A DNA stretch of 64,000 nt from Tolypothrix sp. PCC 7712 (GTDB taxonomy: Bacteria; Cyanobacteriota; Cyanobacteriia; Cyanobacteriales; Nostocaceae): contig NZ_CP063786.1 in assembly GCF_025860405.1 (NCBI RefSeq), forward strand, positions 1 to 64,000, read 5' to 3'. Made by a program: the position numbers and the translations under genes. Below are positions 9,801-18,390 of the stretch, piece after piece. Within the stretch, counting starts at the first letter, position 1; each line of letters begins with the position of its first letter. The notes under the pieces are model-generated. The model was not told the DNA's origin. It saw only the letters and a list, made by a program, of their open reading frames with translations, and did not search any database.

Positions 9801-9998
9801 AGTGACTAAGGACTCCACTTCCTCTGGTGCTAGTCCTGGGGCTTCGGTCATAATTTCCACTTGCGGAGGAGCAAAGTTAGGAAATACATCCAGTGGCATT
9901 TGTGTAAGGACGAGAAAGCCCCAAACAGATATGAGGATGGAAGCAATAACCACTAGCCAGCGTTGAGCGATCGACCATTTAACAATAGAATTGAGCAT
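6879..9998 (-). CDS. Heavy-metal efflux RND transporter (CzcA/CusA family) 1
   Basis: Inner-membrane proton-driven pump of 1,039 residues, full length for the HME-RND family. It has TM1 near residues 10-30, two large periplasmic loops (start APPQVEIMTEAPGLAPEEVE at about 42-61), and two TM bundles near 340-530 and 870-1020. The family 4th-segment acidic motif reads AIGSVVDDAIVDMEN near residue 400. This fits neither the CzcA DFGxxxDGA nor the CusA AIGAMVDAA pattern, so the substrate is uncertain. Unlike the other two pumps here, no membrane fusion protein is adjacent; its operon continues with a lipoprotein, DUF190 and CDF. A TGAAAT direct repeat sits 68 bp upstream. No outer-membrane factor is in the window. 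Confidence 0.95.
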   Translation of the reverse strand: MLNSIVKWSIAQRWLVVIASILISVWGFLVLTQMPLDVFPNFAPPQVEIMTEAPGLAPEEVESLVTRPIESVINGTPGLEALRSSSAVGLSAVRATFSLDTEIYRARQLVTERLQQARSQLPQGVEDPEVLPVSSPLGWTVKYAFTSETTPLMEVWRIVNWQVKNRLLAVPGVSNIVIFGGDERQYQVLVNPDKLKAFNVSLDDVTKAAQAANANAPGGFLITPDQETLVRGVGRIESIEQLKKSVIKAKNGTPVLLEQVADVQIGAALKRGDGSSAGKKAVILTVNKQPTADTPSVTKAAEAAMEELKASLPKDVKVTETFRQEDFIEASLKNVEEALRDGTIIVCVILILFLMNWRTVIITLSAIPVSLLLGMMILNWTGQGINTMTLGGLVVAIGSVVDDAIVDMENSYRRLRENQIAGNPVPPLQVVFNSSVEVRVSVLFSTIIIAVVFAPIFALSGVEGRIFTPMGIAYLLSIVASTSVALTLTPALCALLLVNQRLPTTETWVERFSQRLYRPLLQFAIRRPKIILTGAIASFIASILIMTSLGQVFLPEFQDRALVITTILMPGQSLDATNQVGLALENTLKKDPRIQAVQFRSGRAQGDTEVAGVNVGELDVQLSEEGGKDRDKAIEMIREQFEKIPGVVPNIGGFISHRMDEVLSGVRSAIAVKIFGPDLEQLRQLGQQVQSSMGEVSGLADLQLEPQVPVKQVQIQFDRNAAARYGLTIGELSETVETALNGRTVSQILEQQQTFDLVVWLQEKYRNNIEVIRDLLVDTPNGQKIPLAQVAKIDYGTGPNTINRENVSRYIVVSSNVAGRDLGSVIKDIRDKVKQEVQLPPGYYIEYGGQFEAQEGATKTLLSAGGLAFVAIAVLIYFAVKSIPATIMILLNLPLALIGGVISIALAGGILSVASMVGFITLFGVATRNGLLLVENYNSRMAEGQPLRQALMEGSVERLAAILMTALTSALGMGPLVIGSGAGKEILQPLAVVVLGGLFTSTALTLLVLPALYVQFGRFLMPRKAEPIIQTEIAGEASF

Positions 9999-10065
9999 TA
10001 TTGCGAAGATAAAGCTTTACTGAATATAAGTCAGCATTAACTTTCTCTAGGATGACAGGCTGGAA

Positions 10066-10082
10066 TGAAATTCGGGTGAAAT
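10066..10082 (-). promoter_or_regulatory. TGAAAT-N5-TGAAAT direct repeat, site 3
   Basis: TGAAAT at 10066-10071 and 10077-10082, spaced exactly 11 bp, located 68 bp upstream of the RND-lipoprotein-DUF190-CDF operon. Confidence 0.65.
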
Positions 10083-10110
10083 TTGTACAAGGGAGAGTTT
10101 AGGTGATAAG

Positions 10111-10135
10111 CTACGCTCCACCGTAGGCGATCGCG
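10111..10135. repeat. Short GC-rich dispersed repeat ending in HIP1
   Basis: A GC-rich segment (CTACGCTCCACCGTAGGCGA then TCGCG) with an internal inverted repeat (CTACG/CGTAG) lies in an AT-rich spacer. It resembles the small dispersed repeats of Nostoc genomes. The rest of the spacer 9999-10330 shows only direct-repeat site 3. Confidence 0.45.
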
Positions 10136-10330
10136 ATTCCTTTATTCCTTTTTTGAAATCCATAACTAATTATCATTGGGTTATTGAACATCAATGAGTT
10201 GCTGTGAATGAGTCAGCTAAACGTTAAAATAATGAGGCTATTTGTGTAATTATCATATTCTTTGCAGCAAGCAGGACAGGCCGTTTTTCACCTGCCAGTT
10301 GACACTACAAGCTTTCAAAATTCAGGAGCA

Positions 10331-11329
10331 TCAGTCAGCTAGATAGCTGCGTGAGTCAATTCCATATCTTCGTAGAAGCGTGAGAGCTTGTTTTTCCACT
10401 TGTCGTACTCGTTCCCGACTAATACCCATCCGTTGACTAATCTGTACTAGGGTCAGTTCGCATCCACCTGCTAAACCAAAGCGCAAGATTAAGACTTCCT
10501 TTTGCTGGGGAGTCAGCTTTGCTAATAGGTTGTGAATGTCTTGATAGAGCAATTCTCGTTCGGCGTAGCGTTCGGGAGACATACCATCATCCTTCAGCAG
10601 ATCCTGTAATTGGGTAACCTGCTCAAACCCAATTCGCATATCTAAGGAAACAGGTTGACGAACAAGCTGCAAATATTCTCGAATCTGACTGGGTTCCAGA
10701 TTGAGGGCTTGGGCGATTTCCGTCACGCCAGCAATGTAACCAAGCTTTTGAGATAACTCTCGCTGAACACACTTAATTTTGTTCAGCTTATCAGCCATGT
10801 GAATGGGTAAACGAATAGTGCGGGATTGTTGTGCGATCGCTCGTGTAATTCCCTGACGAATCCACCAGTAAGCATAAGTAGAAAACTTGTATCCAAGAGT
10901 TGGATCAAATTTCTCTACCCCCCGTTCTAGCCCCAATGCACCTTCTTGAATTAAGTCGAGAAACTCAATATTGCGTTTCTGGTATTTTTTAGCAATAGAC
11001 ACCACTAACCGCAGATTAGCCTGAATCATCTTCTGCTTGGCAATTTGTCCTTGACTTAGTTGTTGCAGTAGTACATCTTCTTTCAACTGCATCTTGTCAG
11101 CCCATTGTTGCAGAGTGGGTTCACGCTGTAATTTTTCAGCTAGCTCTTCTTTTGCAGTAAACATCACCATCATTTGCTGAACTTGTTGAGCAAAAAAAAT
11201 TTCTTGCTCATGGTTTAACAGAGGTACACGTCCAATTTCATGAAGATAGATACGCACTGTATCTGCTGTAGATGAAAATTCGTTATTCTTGCTCTTAAGT
11301 TTAGTTACTTGGGATGTTGAATTAGGCAT
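10331..11329 (-). CDS. Group 2 sigma-70 family RNA polymerase sigma factor
   Basis: Second alternative sigma factor, 332 residues, related to the one at 2811-3797. It has region 1.2 (IYLHEIGRVPLLNHEQEI), region 2 (NLRLVVSIAKKYQKR, LIQEGALGLERGVEKFDP, FSTYAYWWIRQGITRAI), region 3 and region 4.2 (LTLVQISQRMGISRERVRQVEKQAL). All regions needed for promoter recognition are intact. It stands alone between the first RND operon and a YdcF/SanA-like gene. It could supply the polymerase specificity for the island's own promoters, but nothing in the sequence proves that. Confidence 0.95.
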   Translation of the reverse strand: MPNSTSQVTKLKSKNNEFSSTADTVRIYLHEIGRVPLLNHEQEIFFAQQVQQMMVMFTAKEELAEKLQREPTLQQWADKMQLKEDVLLQQLSQGQIAKQKMIQANLRLVVSIAKKYQKRNIEFLDLIQEGALGLERGVEKFDPTLGYKFSTYAYWWIRQGITRAIAQQSRTIRLPIHMADKLNKIKCVQRELSQKLGYIAGVTEIAQALNLEPSQIREYLQLVRQPVSLDMRIGFEQVTQLQDLLKDDGMSPERYAERELLYQDIHNLLAKLTPQQKEVLILRFGLAGGCELTLVQISQRMGISRERVRQVEKQALTLLRRYGIDSRSYLAD

Positions 11330-11420
11330 AAATATGTTAGCCTCAATTGAATAAAATCAAATGTTTACATAAAAATAAATAAGCACAAAATAAGTGAGAT
11401 GATAAATTTTAAAAACTTCA

Positions 11421-12107
11421 TCAATTAATTGGTTCAAACTGTCCTAAAAAAGTAGGTCGGGGACGGGTAATGTCAACTTCCCACAAAGCCTTGACATTCG
11501 CTAATGATTCCCGTAATAAATCGGGAATCATTCCTCGTAGTCCATAAATTTCTATATCTGGAGTTCCTAAACCAACTGTCTTTAGTCCTAATTGGCGACA
11601 GGTATAAACAGTGCGGGGAAGATGATAATTTTGAGTGATGACAACAGCTTTATGTACACCAAAAACCTTATGAGCGCGATAACAACTCTCATAAGTGCTG
11701 AAACCTGCATAGTCTAGGGTAATGTTTTTCATCGGTACACCCAGATCATGGGCATATTTCAGCATAGACCTGACTTCATTATAGGAAACTGTACTGTTAT
11801 CTCCTGTCATCAAGAGTTTACTAATCTTTCCCATTTTATAAAGTTTGACAGCAGCTTCTACACGGTCTGACAACATGGGTGTGGGATTACCATTGGGAAG
11901 AATTCCTGCACCGAATACTATTGCAACCTGTTCTTTTGGAACTGATTCTGGTTGAACGTAGCGATCGCCATTCGTCATTAAACCTATATAAGCCGTTGCT
12001 ATTAAAGGTTTTGCTAATACACTAATTACTAAACCTAGCAAAATCCATCGCAGGTAACGGAACAACTTGAAATATTTTCCCCCTATACTTTTTTCAAAAA
12101 ATCTCAT
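11421..12107 (-). CDS. SanA/YdcF-like DUF218 envelope protein
   Basis: Protein of 228 residues with one N-terminal membrane segment (about 13-40) and a DUF218 domain (VAIVFGAGILPNGNPTPML at about 62-80, LLMTGDNSTVSYNEV, TYESCYRAHKVFGVHKAVVI, NYHLPRTVYTCRQLG). This is the SanA/YdcF family, associated in enterobacteria with envelope barrier function and vancomycin exclusion; the enzymatic activity is unknown. The gene stands alone, 91 bp downstream of the sigma factor start on the same strand. The region 12108-12270 upstream holds nothing I can name. Confidence 0.85.
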   Translation of the reverse strand: MRFFEKSIGGKYFKLFRYLRWILLGLVISVLAKPLIATAYIGLMTNGDRYVQPESVPKEQVAIVFGAGILPNGNPTPMLSDRVEAAVKLYKMGKISKLLMTGDNSTVSYNEVRSMLKYAHDLGVPMKNITLDYAGFSTYESCYRAHKVFGVHKAVVITQNYHLPRTVYTCRQLGLKTVGLGTPDIEIYGLRGMIPDLLRESLANVKALWEVDITRPRPTFLGQFEPIN

Positions 12108-12270
12108 AAAAATGATATTGTACAGAGTCTTTTATTGGATCAGCGATGCCCATTATTGGAAGTTTATATGTACCTATAAATTACTTCTTATATTATCAGC
12201 CAATAAAGAATTCACTGGCTGTACTTTAGCAAAATTACTGTCCCATCTGCGCTTAACTTAGTGATGCTAA

Positions 12271-15200
12271 TTAATTCTCCAACACCACCGCAGCTACCTT
12301 CCCATTTTCCTCAACAGCCGCACTTCGCTTAGGTAATAAAAACCTACCAAACTTCGAGTACAAAGCAGGTAAAACCAGCAAGGTTAACGCTGTAGAAGTA
12401 AACAAACCACCTAAAACCACTATCGAAAGTGGCTGCAAAACTTCCTTACCTGGCCCCGATGCAATTACTAACGGTACTAATCCCAAAGCGGATGTAAAAG
12501 ATGTCATCAAAATAGCATTTAGTCTTTCCATTGACCCGGCTATCAGGATTTCTTTTAACGACATTCCGCTAGAAAATTTAGTAGTGTAATTGTCTACTAA
12601 AAGTAGTCCGTTGCGAGTAGCTACACCAAATAAAGTCACAAAACCTACTAAGGAAGCGACTGAAACAACACCCCCTGTTAGTGCCACAGCAATTACACCT
12701 CCGACTAAAGCGATGGGCAAGTTAATCATAATCATTGCTGTAGAGGCAATGGATTTGACAGAAAGATACATTAATACCGTAATCACTACAAAGGAAATAG
12801 CACTGAAAATCAAAATGTTTTGTGAGGCTCTTTCTTCGGCTTCAAATTGACCGCCATACTGAATAAAGTAACCAGAGGGCAATTGCACTTGTGCTTTGAC
12901 TTTGTTTTTAATTTCATTGACTACCGATCGCAAATCTTTGCCCTGAGCATTAGCAGATACTACAATTAGACGAGAGACATTTTCCCTGTTAATGGTATTT
13001 GGGCCAGTGCCATAGGTAACAGTAGCCACCTTAGCTAAAGGAATTTTATTTCCCCCTTCATCTCCACTTTGGGAAGGGACATCAACTAACAAATTTTCAA
13101 TTGTTTGTAAATTATTCCGGTATTCTGACTGTAACCAGACAATTAAATCAAAACTTTGTTGCTTATCCAAAACTTGCGATACTACTTTACCATTGAGCGC
13201 AGTTTCGACAAGTTCAGATAGTTGCCCAACTGTTAAACCATAACGTGATGCGGCAACACGGTCAAATTTTATTTGAATTTGTTCAATGGGAACTTGCGGT
13301 TCTAATTGTAAATCTACAAGCCCAGACACAGATGACATTGCACCTTCAACTTGTTGACCAATCCGGCGGAGTTCTTCTAAATCTGAGCCAAATATTTTTA
13401 CAGCAATTTGACTTCTTACCCCAGATAATATTTCATCAATTCTGTGAGAAATAAATCCACCAATATTTGCAGCAGCACCAGGTATTTTATTAAATTCTTC
13501 CCGCAACCATTCTACTGTTTCTTTACGCTTTTCCATTCCTTTGTCACTCAGCCCAATATCGAGATGGCCAAGATTTACGGGTGCTGCATCTGGATCACTA
13601 GGAGCGCGTCCTGCCCGTAACTGCACATATTTTAACCTGGGGTCATCTTTGAGTTTATTCTCCAAGACAAAGGCGGCACTGTTAGTAGCTTCTAAAGATG
13701 AACCTGGATAAAGAGCTAAAGTATTGACCAAAGTTGATTCTTGAAATTCTGGTAAAAAAGCCCGTCCCAAAGCTGGAAAAATCACTATTGCCGCTATCAT
13801 CCCCGCCACAGCCACAGAGATAATAATCATAGGACTGTGGATAGCAAAATTTAAACAACGATAATACAGCCGCTTGAAAATTCGGGGTATTAATGGTTCC
13901 TTTAACGGCATTTTTCCGTGTGGAAGTAAAATTGCACACAAAGCCGGACTTACAAGCAGCGCTTCTAAACTAGAAACTATAACTACCACCAGATAACTAA
14001 GACCCATCGGGCCAAAAATCCGACCCTCTACACCAGCGAGGGCAAATATTGGAGAAAAAACGACAATAGTAATTAAAGTTGCCCCAATCAGAGATTCCTG
14101 GACTTCCTCTACTCCTTGAAAAACAACTTCCAGTATTGGACTAGGATTAGGAGAGTATTTATTTTGTCGCAACAAACGAAAAACATTTTCTGCATAGACA
14201 ATGGCATCATCAATCGCTGTACCAATGGCGATCGCTAATCCCCCCAAAGTCATTGTATTCAGCCCCAAGCCCAAAAAAGATAATACTTGCAATGAAAATA
14301 TAAAAGTCAGGGCAAAATTTAACAGCACAACTCCAAGAGTCCGCCAATTCATTAAAAAAGGGATGAGGATAACGGCTGCAATGATACTACCTTCTACCAA
14401 GGCTGATCTAACATTTTCTACTGAAGCATCAATATAATCAGCTTGACGGAAGGTTGCATTTACTTTAATTTCTTTCGGTAAACCTGCTTCTAGCTCAGAT
14501 ATTGCGGCTTCAATCGCACGGGTGACGGTGGGAGTATCAGCGAGAGGTTGCTTATTCACCATCACTACTACAGCATCTTTGCCATTTAAGCTGCCATCGC
14601 CTATCTTAATCGCACCGCCAATTTGAATTTCGGCAACATCTCCCAACCGCACAGGCGTTCCTTGACGGGCAACAATTACAGATTGTTTTAAATCATCCAA
14701 GGATTCAATTCGGCCAATTCCCCGAATCAGAGTTTGCTTGTCAGGGCTGATTAAAAAGCCACCAGGAGCATTGACATTTGCTCCCTGTACTGCCTCAGAT
14801 ACTTGCTGTAAGGATACATTAAAAGCTCTGAGTTTGTTCGGATCTACTAATACTTGATACTGGCGCACTTCACCGCCATACACTAGTACTTGACTAACGC
14901 CAGGAACTGCTAAAAGGCGATTTGTAACTTGCCAATCAACGATTCGGCGTACTTCCATCAAGTCGATTTTGGATGTTGGGTTTTGGATGGGTATTTCTCC
15001 TTTCTGCCCCTCCTCTTCCACTGTGAAAGCATATTTTAATACAGTGCCGATAGGTGAACTGATAGGAGCGAGTCTTGGTGTTTCAATTCCTTGAGGCAGC
15101 TTACTCACTACTTGTTGCAGTCGTTCTTGTACTAACTGGCGGGCTTGATAGATATCTGTTCCCCAGCCAAAAACGACTCTGACTACGGAAAGTCCTGCTG

Positions 15201-15462
15201 AGGAGGAAGAACGAACTGCGCTGATTCCTGGAGTGCCGTTGATTGAGCTTTCAATTGGTAATGTCACCAGAGACTCTATTTCTTCAGGAGCGAGTCCGGG
15301 AGCTTCTGTTTCAATTTCGACCTGGGGAGGTGCAAAGTTGGGGAAAACATCCAACGGCATTTGCGGGATGGTATTAAATAATATGATTATTGTGGAAATA
15401 AGTGCCGCAATCACTACTAACCAGCGTCGAGAAATTACCCATTTAGCAACTGTACTAATCAT
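12271..15462 (-). CDS. Heavy-metal efflux RND transporter 2
   Basis: Full-length HME-RND pump of 1,063 residues, paralogous to the pumps at 6879 and 32682. TM1 lies near 13-32, the conserved start of the first periplasmic loop is APPQVEIETEAPGLAPEEIE, and the TM4 acidic motif is AIGTAIDDAIVYAEN near residue 415, with Tyr where the other two have Asp. Short insertions relative to its paralogues occur near residues 160-175 and 815-825. It is encoded 71 bp after its membrane fusion partner, forming a CopB-CopA/CusB-CusA-like pair. An outer-membrane channel must be supplied from elsewhere. Confidence 0.95.
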   Translation of the reverse strand: MISTVAKWVISRRWLVVIAALISTIIILFNTIPQMPLDVFPNFAPPQVEIETEAPGLAPEEIESLVTLPIESSINGTPGISAVRSSSSAGLSVVRVVFGWGTDIYQARQLVQERLQQVVSKLPQGIETPRLAPISSPIGTVLKYAFTVEEEGQKGEIPIQNPTSKIDLMEVRRIVDWQVTNRLLAVPGVSQVLVYGGEVRQYQVLVDPNKLRAFNVSLQQVSEAVQGANVNAPGGFLISPDKQTLIRGIGRIESLDDLKQSVIVARQGTPVRLGDVAEIQIGGAIKIGDGSLNGKDAVVVMVNKQPLADTPTVTRAIEAAISELEAGLPKEIKVNATFRQADYIDASVENVRSALVEGSIIAAVILIPFLMNWRTLGVVLLNFALTFIFSLQVLSFLGLGLNTMTLGGLAIAIGTAIDDAIVYAENVFRLLRQNKYSPNPSPILEVVFQGVEEVQESLIGATLITIVVFSPIFALAGVEGRIFGPMGLSYLVVVIVSSLEALLVSPALCAILLPHGKMPLKEPLIPRIFKRLYYRCLNFAIHSPMIIISVAVAGMIAAIVIFPALGRAFLPEFQESTLVNTLALYPGSSLEATNSAAFVLENKLKDDPRLKYVQLRAGRAPSDPDAAPVNLGHLDIGLSDKGMEKRKETVEWLREEFNKIPGAAANIGGFISHRIDEILSGVRSQIAVKIFGSDLEELRRIGQQVEGAMSSVSGLVDLQLEPQVPIEQIQIKFDRVAASRYGLTVGQLSELVETALNGKVVSQVLDKQQSFDLIVWLQSEYRNNLQTIENLLVDVPSQSGDEGGNKIPLAKVATVTYGTGPNTINRENVSRLIVVSANAQGKDLRSVVNEIKNKVKAQVQLPSGYFIQYGGQFEAEERASQNILIFSAISFVVITVLMYLSVKSIASTAMIMINLPIALVGGVIAVALTGGVVSVASLVGFVTLFGVATRNGLLLVDNYTTKFSSGMSLKEILIAGSMERLNAILMTSFTSALGLVPLVIASGPGKEVLQPLSIVVLGGLFTSTALTLLVLPALYSKFGRFLLPKRSAAVEENGKVAAVVLEN

Positions 15463-15533
15463 TATCTATTATTGGTTGAATTGTTGATTGCTAATTATTG
15501 GTCGTTTTTTCGTGAACTATTAATCAATAACTA

Positions 15534-17219
15534 TTAATGACTGTCTGAACGACGATAATTTTCTTGTTCTTCCACAGAAGTATCGGAAATAGAGGCGGTT
15601 GGTTGTTTGTGGTTGTCAATATAAACTTCGGTTTCATAATTGAATCCGTCACCTACTGGTACTAGACGGGAACGGTTACGACGGCCAGACCAGAAACTAC
15701 CAGCTAGGAAAGCTAAAGTTGCGATCGCTACTCCTCCCCCTGCACCTAGCAACCATAAAGGTAGAGGGAAGCTATTAGTTTTAGTTTCAGTTTCTTCTGA
15801 GTGCGAATCACCTTCTTCGTGATTTTCTTCTTTACTACCACCCTTCAACGATTGTGCATAAAGTTGTGGCGCACGTTGAGTAACTACTGAATCTCCCTCA
15901 AATAAACCACTTTTAATCTCAATTAAATCTCCAGAGGTTTGTCCTAACTCAACTTCAACAGATTGGAAGGCATTGCCGTTTCGGACATAGACCAATTTCT
16001 TATTATTTGCATCTACTACAGCAGACCGGAGAATTGCCAAAGTAGCTGTAGATGTCTGGTCTGTTACAACTTCAAGTTCGGCAAACATTCCGGGTTTGAG
16101 CTGCCCTCTGGCGTTATTGACTTCGGCTTGTACTGGTACTACTCGCGTTTCTCCTTCGACTACTGAGCCAATTCGTGTAATCCTACCTACAAAGGTTTGA
16201 TTAGGTACACTAGCAACCTTCATCCTTACCTGTTGACCTGTCCTCACTTTATCTAAATCTTTTTCATAGATATTCGCTGTGGCAAAAACCCGACTATCAT
16301 CTGCGATCGTCATTAATTTACCACCCGCGTCCTGAAATGATTGACCGATAGTAACTTCCCTATCAACAACCTTGCCGGAAATCGGAGCTGTTACTGTGAT
16401 TAACCCCTTAGCATTAGCACGGTTTCCTAGTTGAGAAAGGCGAGTTTCATAAATAGCACTGCTGCGATTAATATTGGATTTTGCTAGGCTAACTGCTGCT
16501 TGAGCGCGTTTGAGTTGATTTTCAGCCGCAATGACATCGCGGCGGCTGCTGGCTGTGGTTAGTTTAGCTTTAGCTTCTGCTAGTTGGGTTTGAGATTCTA
16601 GGGCGTTGCGACGTGCCAAAGCACCTTCAGTGGCTAACACTTGATCTTTCTCATACTTCTCTTGAGCAAATGCTACTTGGCTCTGTGCTTGAGCGATTTC
16701 TGCGGCAGCTATTTGTTGATAGCGATCGTAATTTTGTTGAGCCAGCCTCAAGTCAGCTTGAGCTTGCTGTAAATCAGCCTGACCTTGTGCTAATTTGTCC
16801 TGAGATTCCACGCGCAATGTCACTAAATCTGGACTGGTTACAACGGCGACAGGTTGACCTTTCTTTACTAATGCGCCTGGTTCTACCAACAGTTCAACTA
16901 CTTTTACCCCTTGAATTGGGGTGGTGACTTCCACTTTCTGGCTAGGTAAGGTTTCAATCTGTCCAGTAGTTTTAATACCGACAGCTAATCGTTGACGTTG
17001 TACTGGTTCGACCTTAACTCCTAGCAGTTTTGCGGTTTCTGCATCAACTTCAACAGAACCAGTTGCTTCGCTTCCACCACCCTGAAATGAACTTGCACCG
17101 CTATGGTCGTGTCCACCACCAGCCAAAACAGTAGTAGGAGTATTTAGTAGTAACATCAACATTGTCAACGAAACATAACGCAGTGGAGCAGAACATTGAA
17201 ACAAATTAGAGATTCCCAT
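15534..17219 (-). CDS. RND membrane fusion protein (CzcB/CusB-like) 1
   Basis: Periplasmic adaptor of 561 residues linking the RND pump to an outer-membrane channel. There is an N-terminal signal segment followed by GGGHDHSG, a barrel-sandwich hybrid lipoyl-like half (VKVVELLVEPGALVKKGQPV), a long Ala/Gln-rich helical hairpin at about 125-250, a returning lipoyl half (GLITVTAPISGKVVDREVTI) and beta-barrel/membrane-proximal domains to about 440. Unusually, a His/Glu-rich stretch (HEEGDSHSEETETK) and a C-terminal transmembrane helix with basic cytoplasmic tail (about 485-515, ending FWSGRRNRSR) follow. The same feature occurs in its paralogue at 35810, so it is a family trait in this organism. 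Direct-repeat site 4 lies 159 bp upstream. Confidence 0.92.
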   Translation of the reverse strand: MGISNLFQCSAPLRYVSLTMLMLLLNTPTTVLAGGGHDHSGASSFQGGGSEATGSVEVDAETAKLLGVKVEPVQRQRLAVGIKTTGQIETLPSQKVEVTTPIQGVKVVELLVEPGALVKKGQPVAVVTSPDLVTLRVESQDKLAQGQADLQQAQADLRLAQQNYDRYQQIAAAEIAQAQSQVAFAQEKYEKDQVLATEGALARRNALESQTQLAEAKAKLTTASSRRDVIAAENQLKRAQAAVSLAKSNINRSSAIYETRLSQLGNRANAKGLITVTAPISGKVVDREVTIGQSFQDAGGKLMTIADDSRVFATANIYEKDLDKVRTGQQVRMKVASVPNQTFVGRITRIGSVVEGETRVVPVQAEVNNARGQLKPGMFAELEVVTDQTSTATLAILRSAVVDANNKKLVYVRNGNAFQSVEVELGQTSGDLIEIKSGLFEGDSVVTQRAPQLYAQSLKGGSKEENHEEGDSHSEETETKTNSFPLPLWLLGAGGGVAIATLAFLAGSFWSGRRNRSRLVPVGDGFNYETEVYIDNHKQPTASISDTSVEEQENYRRSDSH

Positions 17220-17377
17220 CGCTTGTTGTGTCCTAAGTTAGTGAGAAAGCAGAATCGCCGGATGTTGGCATTTAATGTGCAAATTTGGACTACCGCTTTC
17301 TTTAGCTAGTTACATTGCTTTTGTGAGTAGTTTAAGGAATTTGAAAAGTAGTCTTTTTCCAGTGTTTCATATCGATA

Positions 17378-17394
17378 TGAAATTTGGGTGAAAT
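17378..17394 (-). promoter_or_regulatory. TGAAAT-N5-TGAAAT direct repeat, site 4
   Basis: TGAAAT at 17378-17383 and 17389-17394; the 15 bases from the first TGAAAT on match site 1. It lies 159 bp upstream of the fusion protein/RND operon. Confidence 0.65.
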
Positions 17395-17864
17395 TTTTAG
17401 TTGGAATTTTTGTTAGGAATAACTATGATATTTAGGCTATATTCATGTTTAGAATGTTACATTTTTCATAACCATAAAATACCTCAAAAAAAATATATAA
17501 TACATATACGCTTTGGGTATGCCTACAGCAATCACAAAGCATAAATATAAAATTTATTTATGTATTTTAAGTTTTATAAATTAAAGCAAAAATTAAGTAG
17601 ATTATTTTTCTCAATAAGAAGGCTATAGCTATCAAATTTCAGCTATTAGCTTTATCTTAAAAATGAGATATAGAGAAGAAATCAAGAAAATTTTTATCTT
17701 TTGTCGTGTTCGTATACCGCGTGCTTTGCGCTCATTTTATTTTAAAAAACATCTTTATAAAATCCAAGTTTTGGTTTTTTATATTAGTTTAATATTACAT
17801 CATTTAAAGGAGTTTAAACTAATAATAAAATTGAGAAGCCAATCAATTAAAACTTCAATATTTA
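17395..17864. other. AT-rich spacer without recognised gene
   Basis: About 470 bp between direct-repeat site 4 and the ArsR gene. It is strongly AT-rich with poly-A/T runs. A 79-codon plus-strand frame from 17663 runs into the antisense of the ArsR gene, has no recognisable protein features and was not called. Confidence 0.5.
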
Positions 17865-18257
17865 TTAATTTAAATTTTCCACTAAAGAGCGATATAAGTT
17901 AATGACGTGACTGTCAGCCAAAGTATAATAAACATTCCGACCTTCTCGACGATAGCTGACTAAACGCATAGCTTTCAATAACCGCAGCTGATGACAAACT
18001 GCTGATTCACTCATTTTGGTTAATGCAGCTAGATCGCAAACACACAACTCACTAGAAGCCAAAGCTGATAGGAGGCGTATACGGTTTGTATCTGCTAACA
18101 CCCCAAAAATTTCTGCCATTTGTTGTGCTTTATCTGTCGGTAAGATTTGAGCCTGAGATGAGCGTACACTATCTAGATGCACCAGATGAGTATCACAGGT
18201 AGGGGTGTCAGAACTTTGAATTAAGTCTAAGTCCTGCTTTTTCTTGTGCTTATTCAT
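17865..18257 (-). CDS. aztR: ArsR/SmtB-family metal-sensing repressor (AztR/ZiaR-like)
   Basis: Winged-helix repressor of 130 residues released from DNA by metal binding. The alpha-3N site motif ELCVCDLA gives Cys72 and Cys74, with Cys21/His24 in the N-terminal arm as possible further ligands. The recognition helix is SESAVCHQLRLLKAMRLV. The alpha-5 site keeps only Asp115 and His117; the second His/Glu pair of SmtB (DxHx10HxxE) is replaced (Asn128). That pattern, alpha-3N present and alpha-5 incomplete, is the AztR/CadC type that senses Zn, Cd or Pb. It is divergently placed from a P1B ATPase with operator-like palindromes between, as in aztR-aztA and ziaR-ziaA. Confidence 0.88.
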   Translation of the reverse strand: MNKHKKKQDLDLIQSSDTPTCDTHLVHLDSVRSSQAQILPTDKAQQMAEIFGVLADTNRIRLLSALASSELCVCDLAALTKMSESAVCHQLRLLKAMRLVSYRREGRNVYYTLADSHVINLYRSLVENLN

Positions 18258-18273
18258 AGCAAGTTTTACTTAG

Positions 18274-18341
18274 CAATGGTTATCAATCTCAATAATACCT
18301 AAAATGATAACCATTGTACAATTGAATAGTTGTTCAATTGT
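18274..18341. promoter_or_regulatory. ArsR/SmtB-type operator region between repressor and ATPase
   Basis: Two palindromes are visible. CAATGGTTATCA (18274-18285) pairs with TGATAACCATTG (18305-18316), 19 bp apart. A 9-6-9 palindrome spans 18318-18341 and contains TGAATAGTTGTTCA (18323-18336), matching the 6-2-6 SmtB-type operator form. The second palindrome would lie inside the ATPase reading frame if translation began at 18304, so that start is unlikely. Confidence 0.75.
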
Positions 18342-18390
18342 TGTATTAGAATATTGGCAGTTAACTTTTTGCCTTGATTCTAAAGCTGCT

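Noticed and set aside
13682..13939. Same-strand frame inside the second RND gene
   Set aside because: Out-of-frame shadow; the RND frame is continuous and conserved here.
17663..17902. 79-codon plus-strand frame
   Set aside because: AT-rich, no domain, no ribosome site, and overlaps the ArsR gene end antisense.
18304..18390. Upstream in-frame extension of the zinc ATPase from ATG 18304
   Set aside because: It would translate through a SmtB-type operator and adds 29 residues before the conserved start; the ATG at 18391 is preferred.
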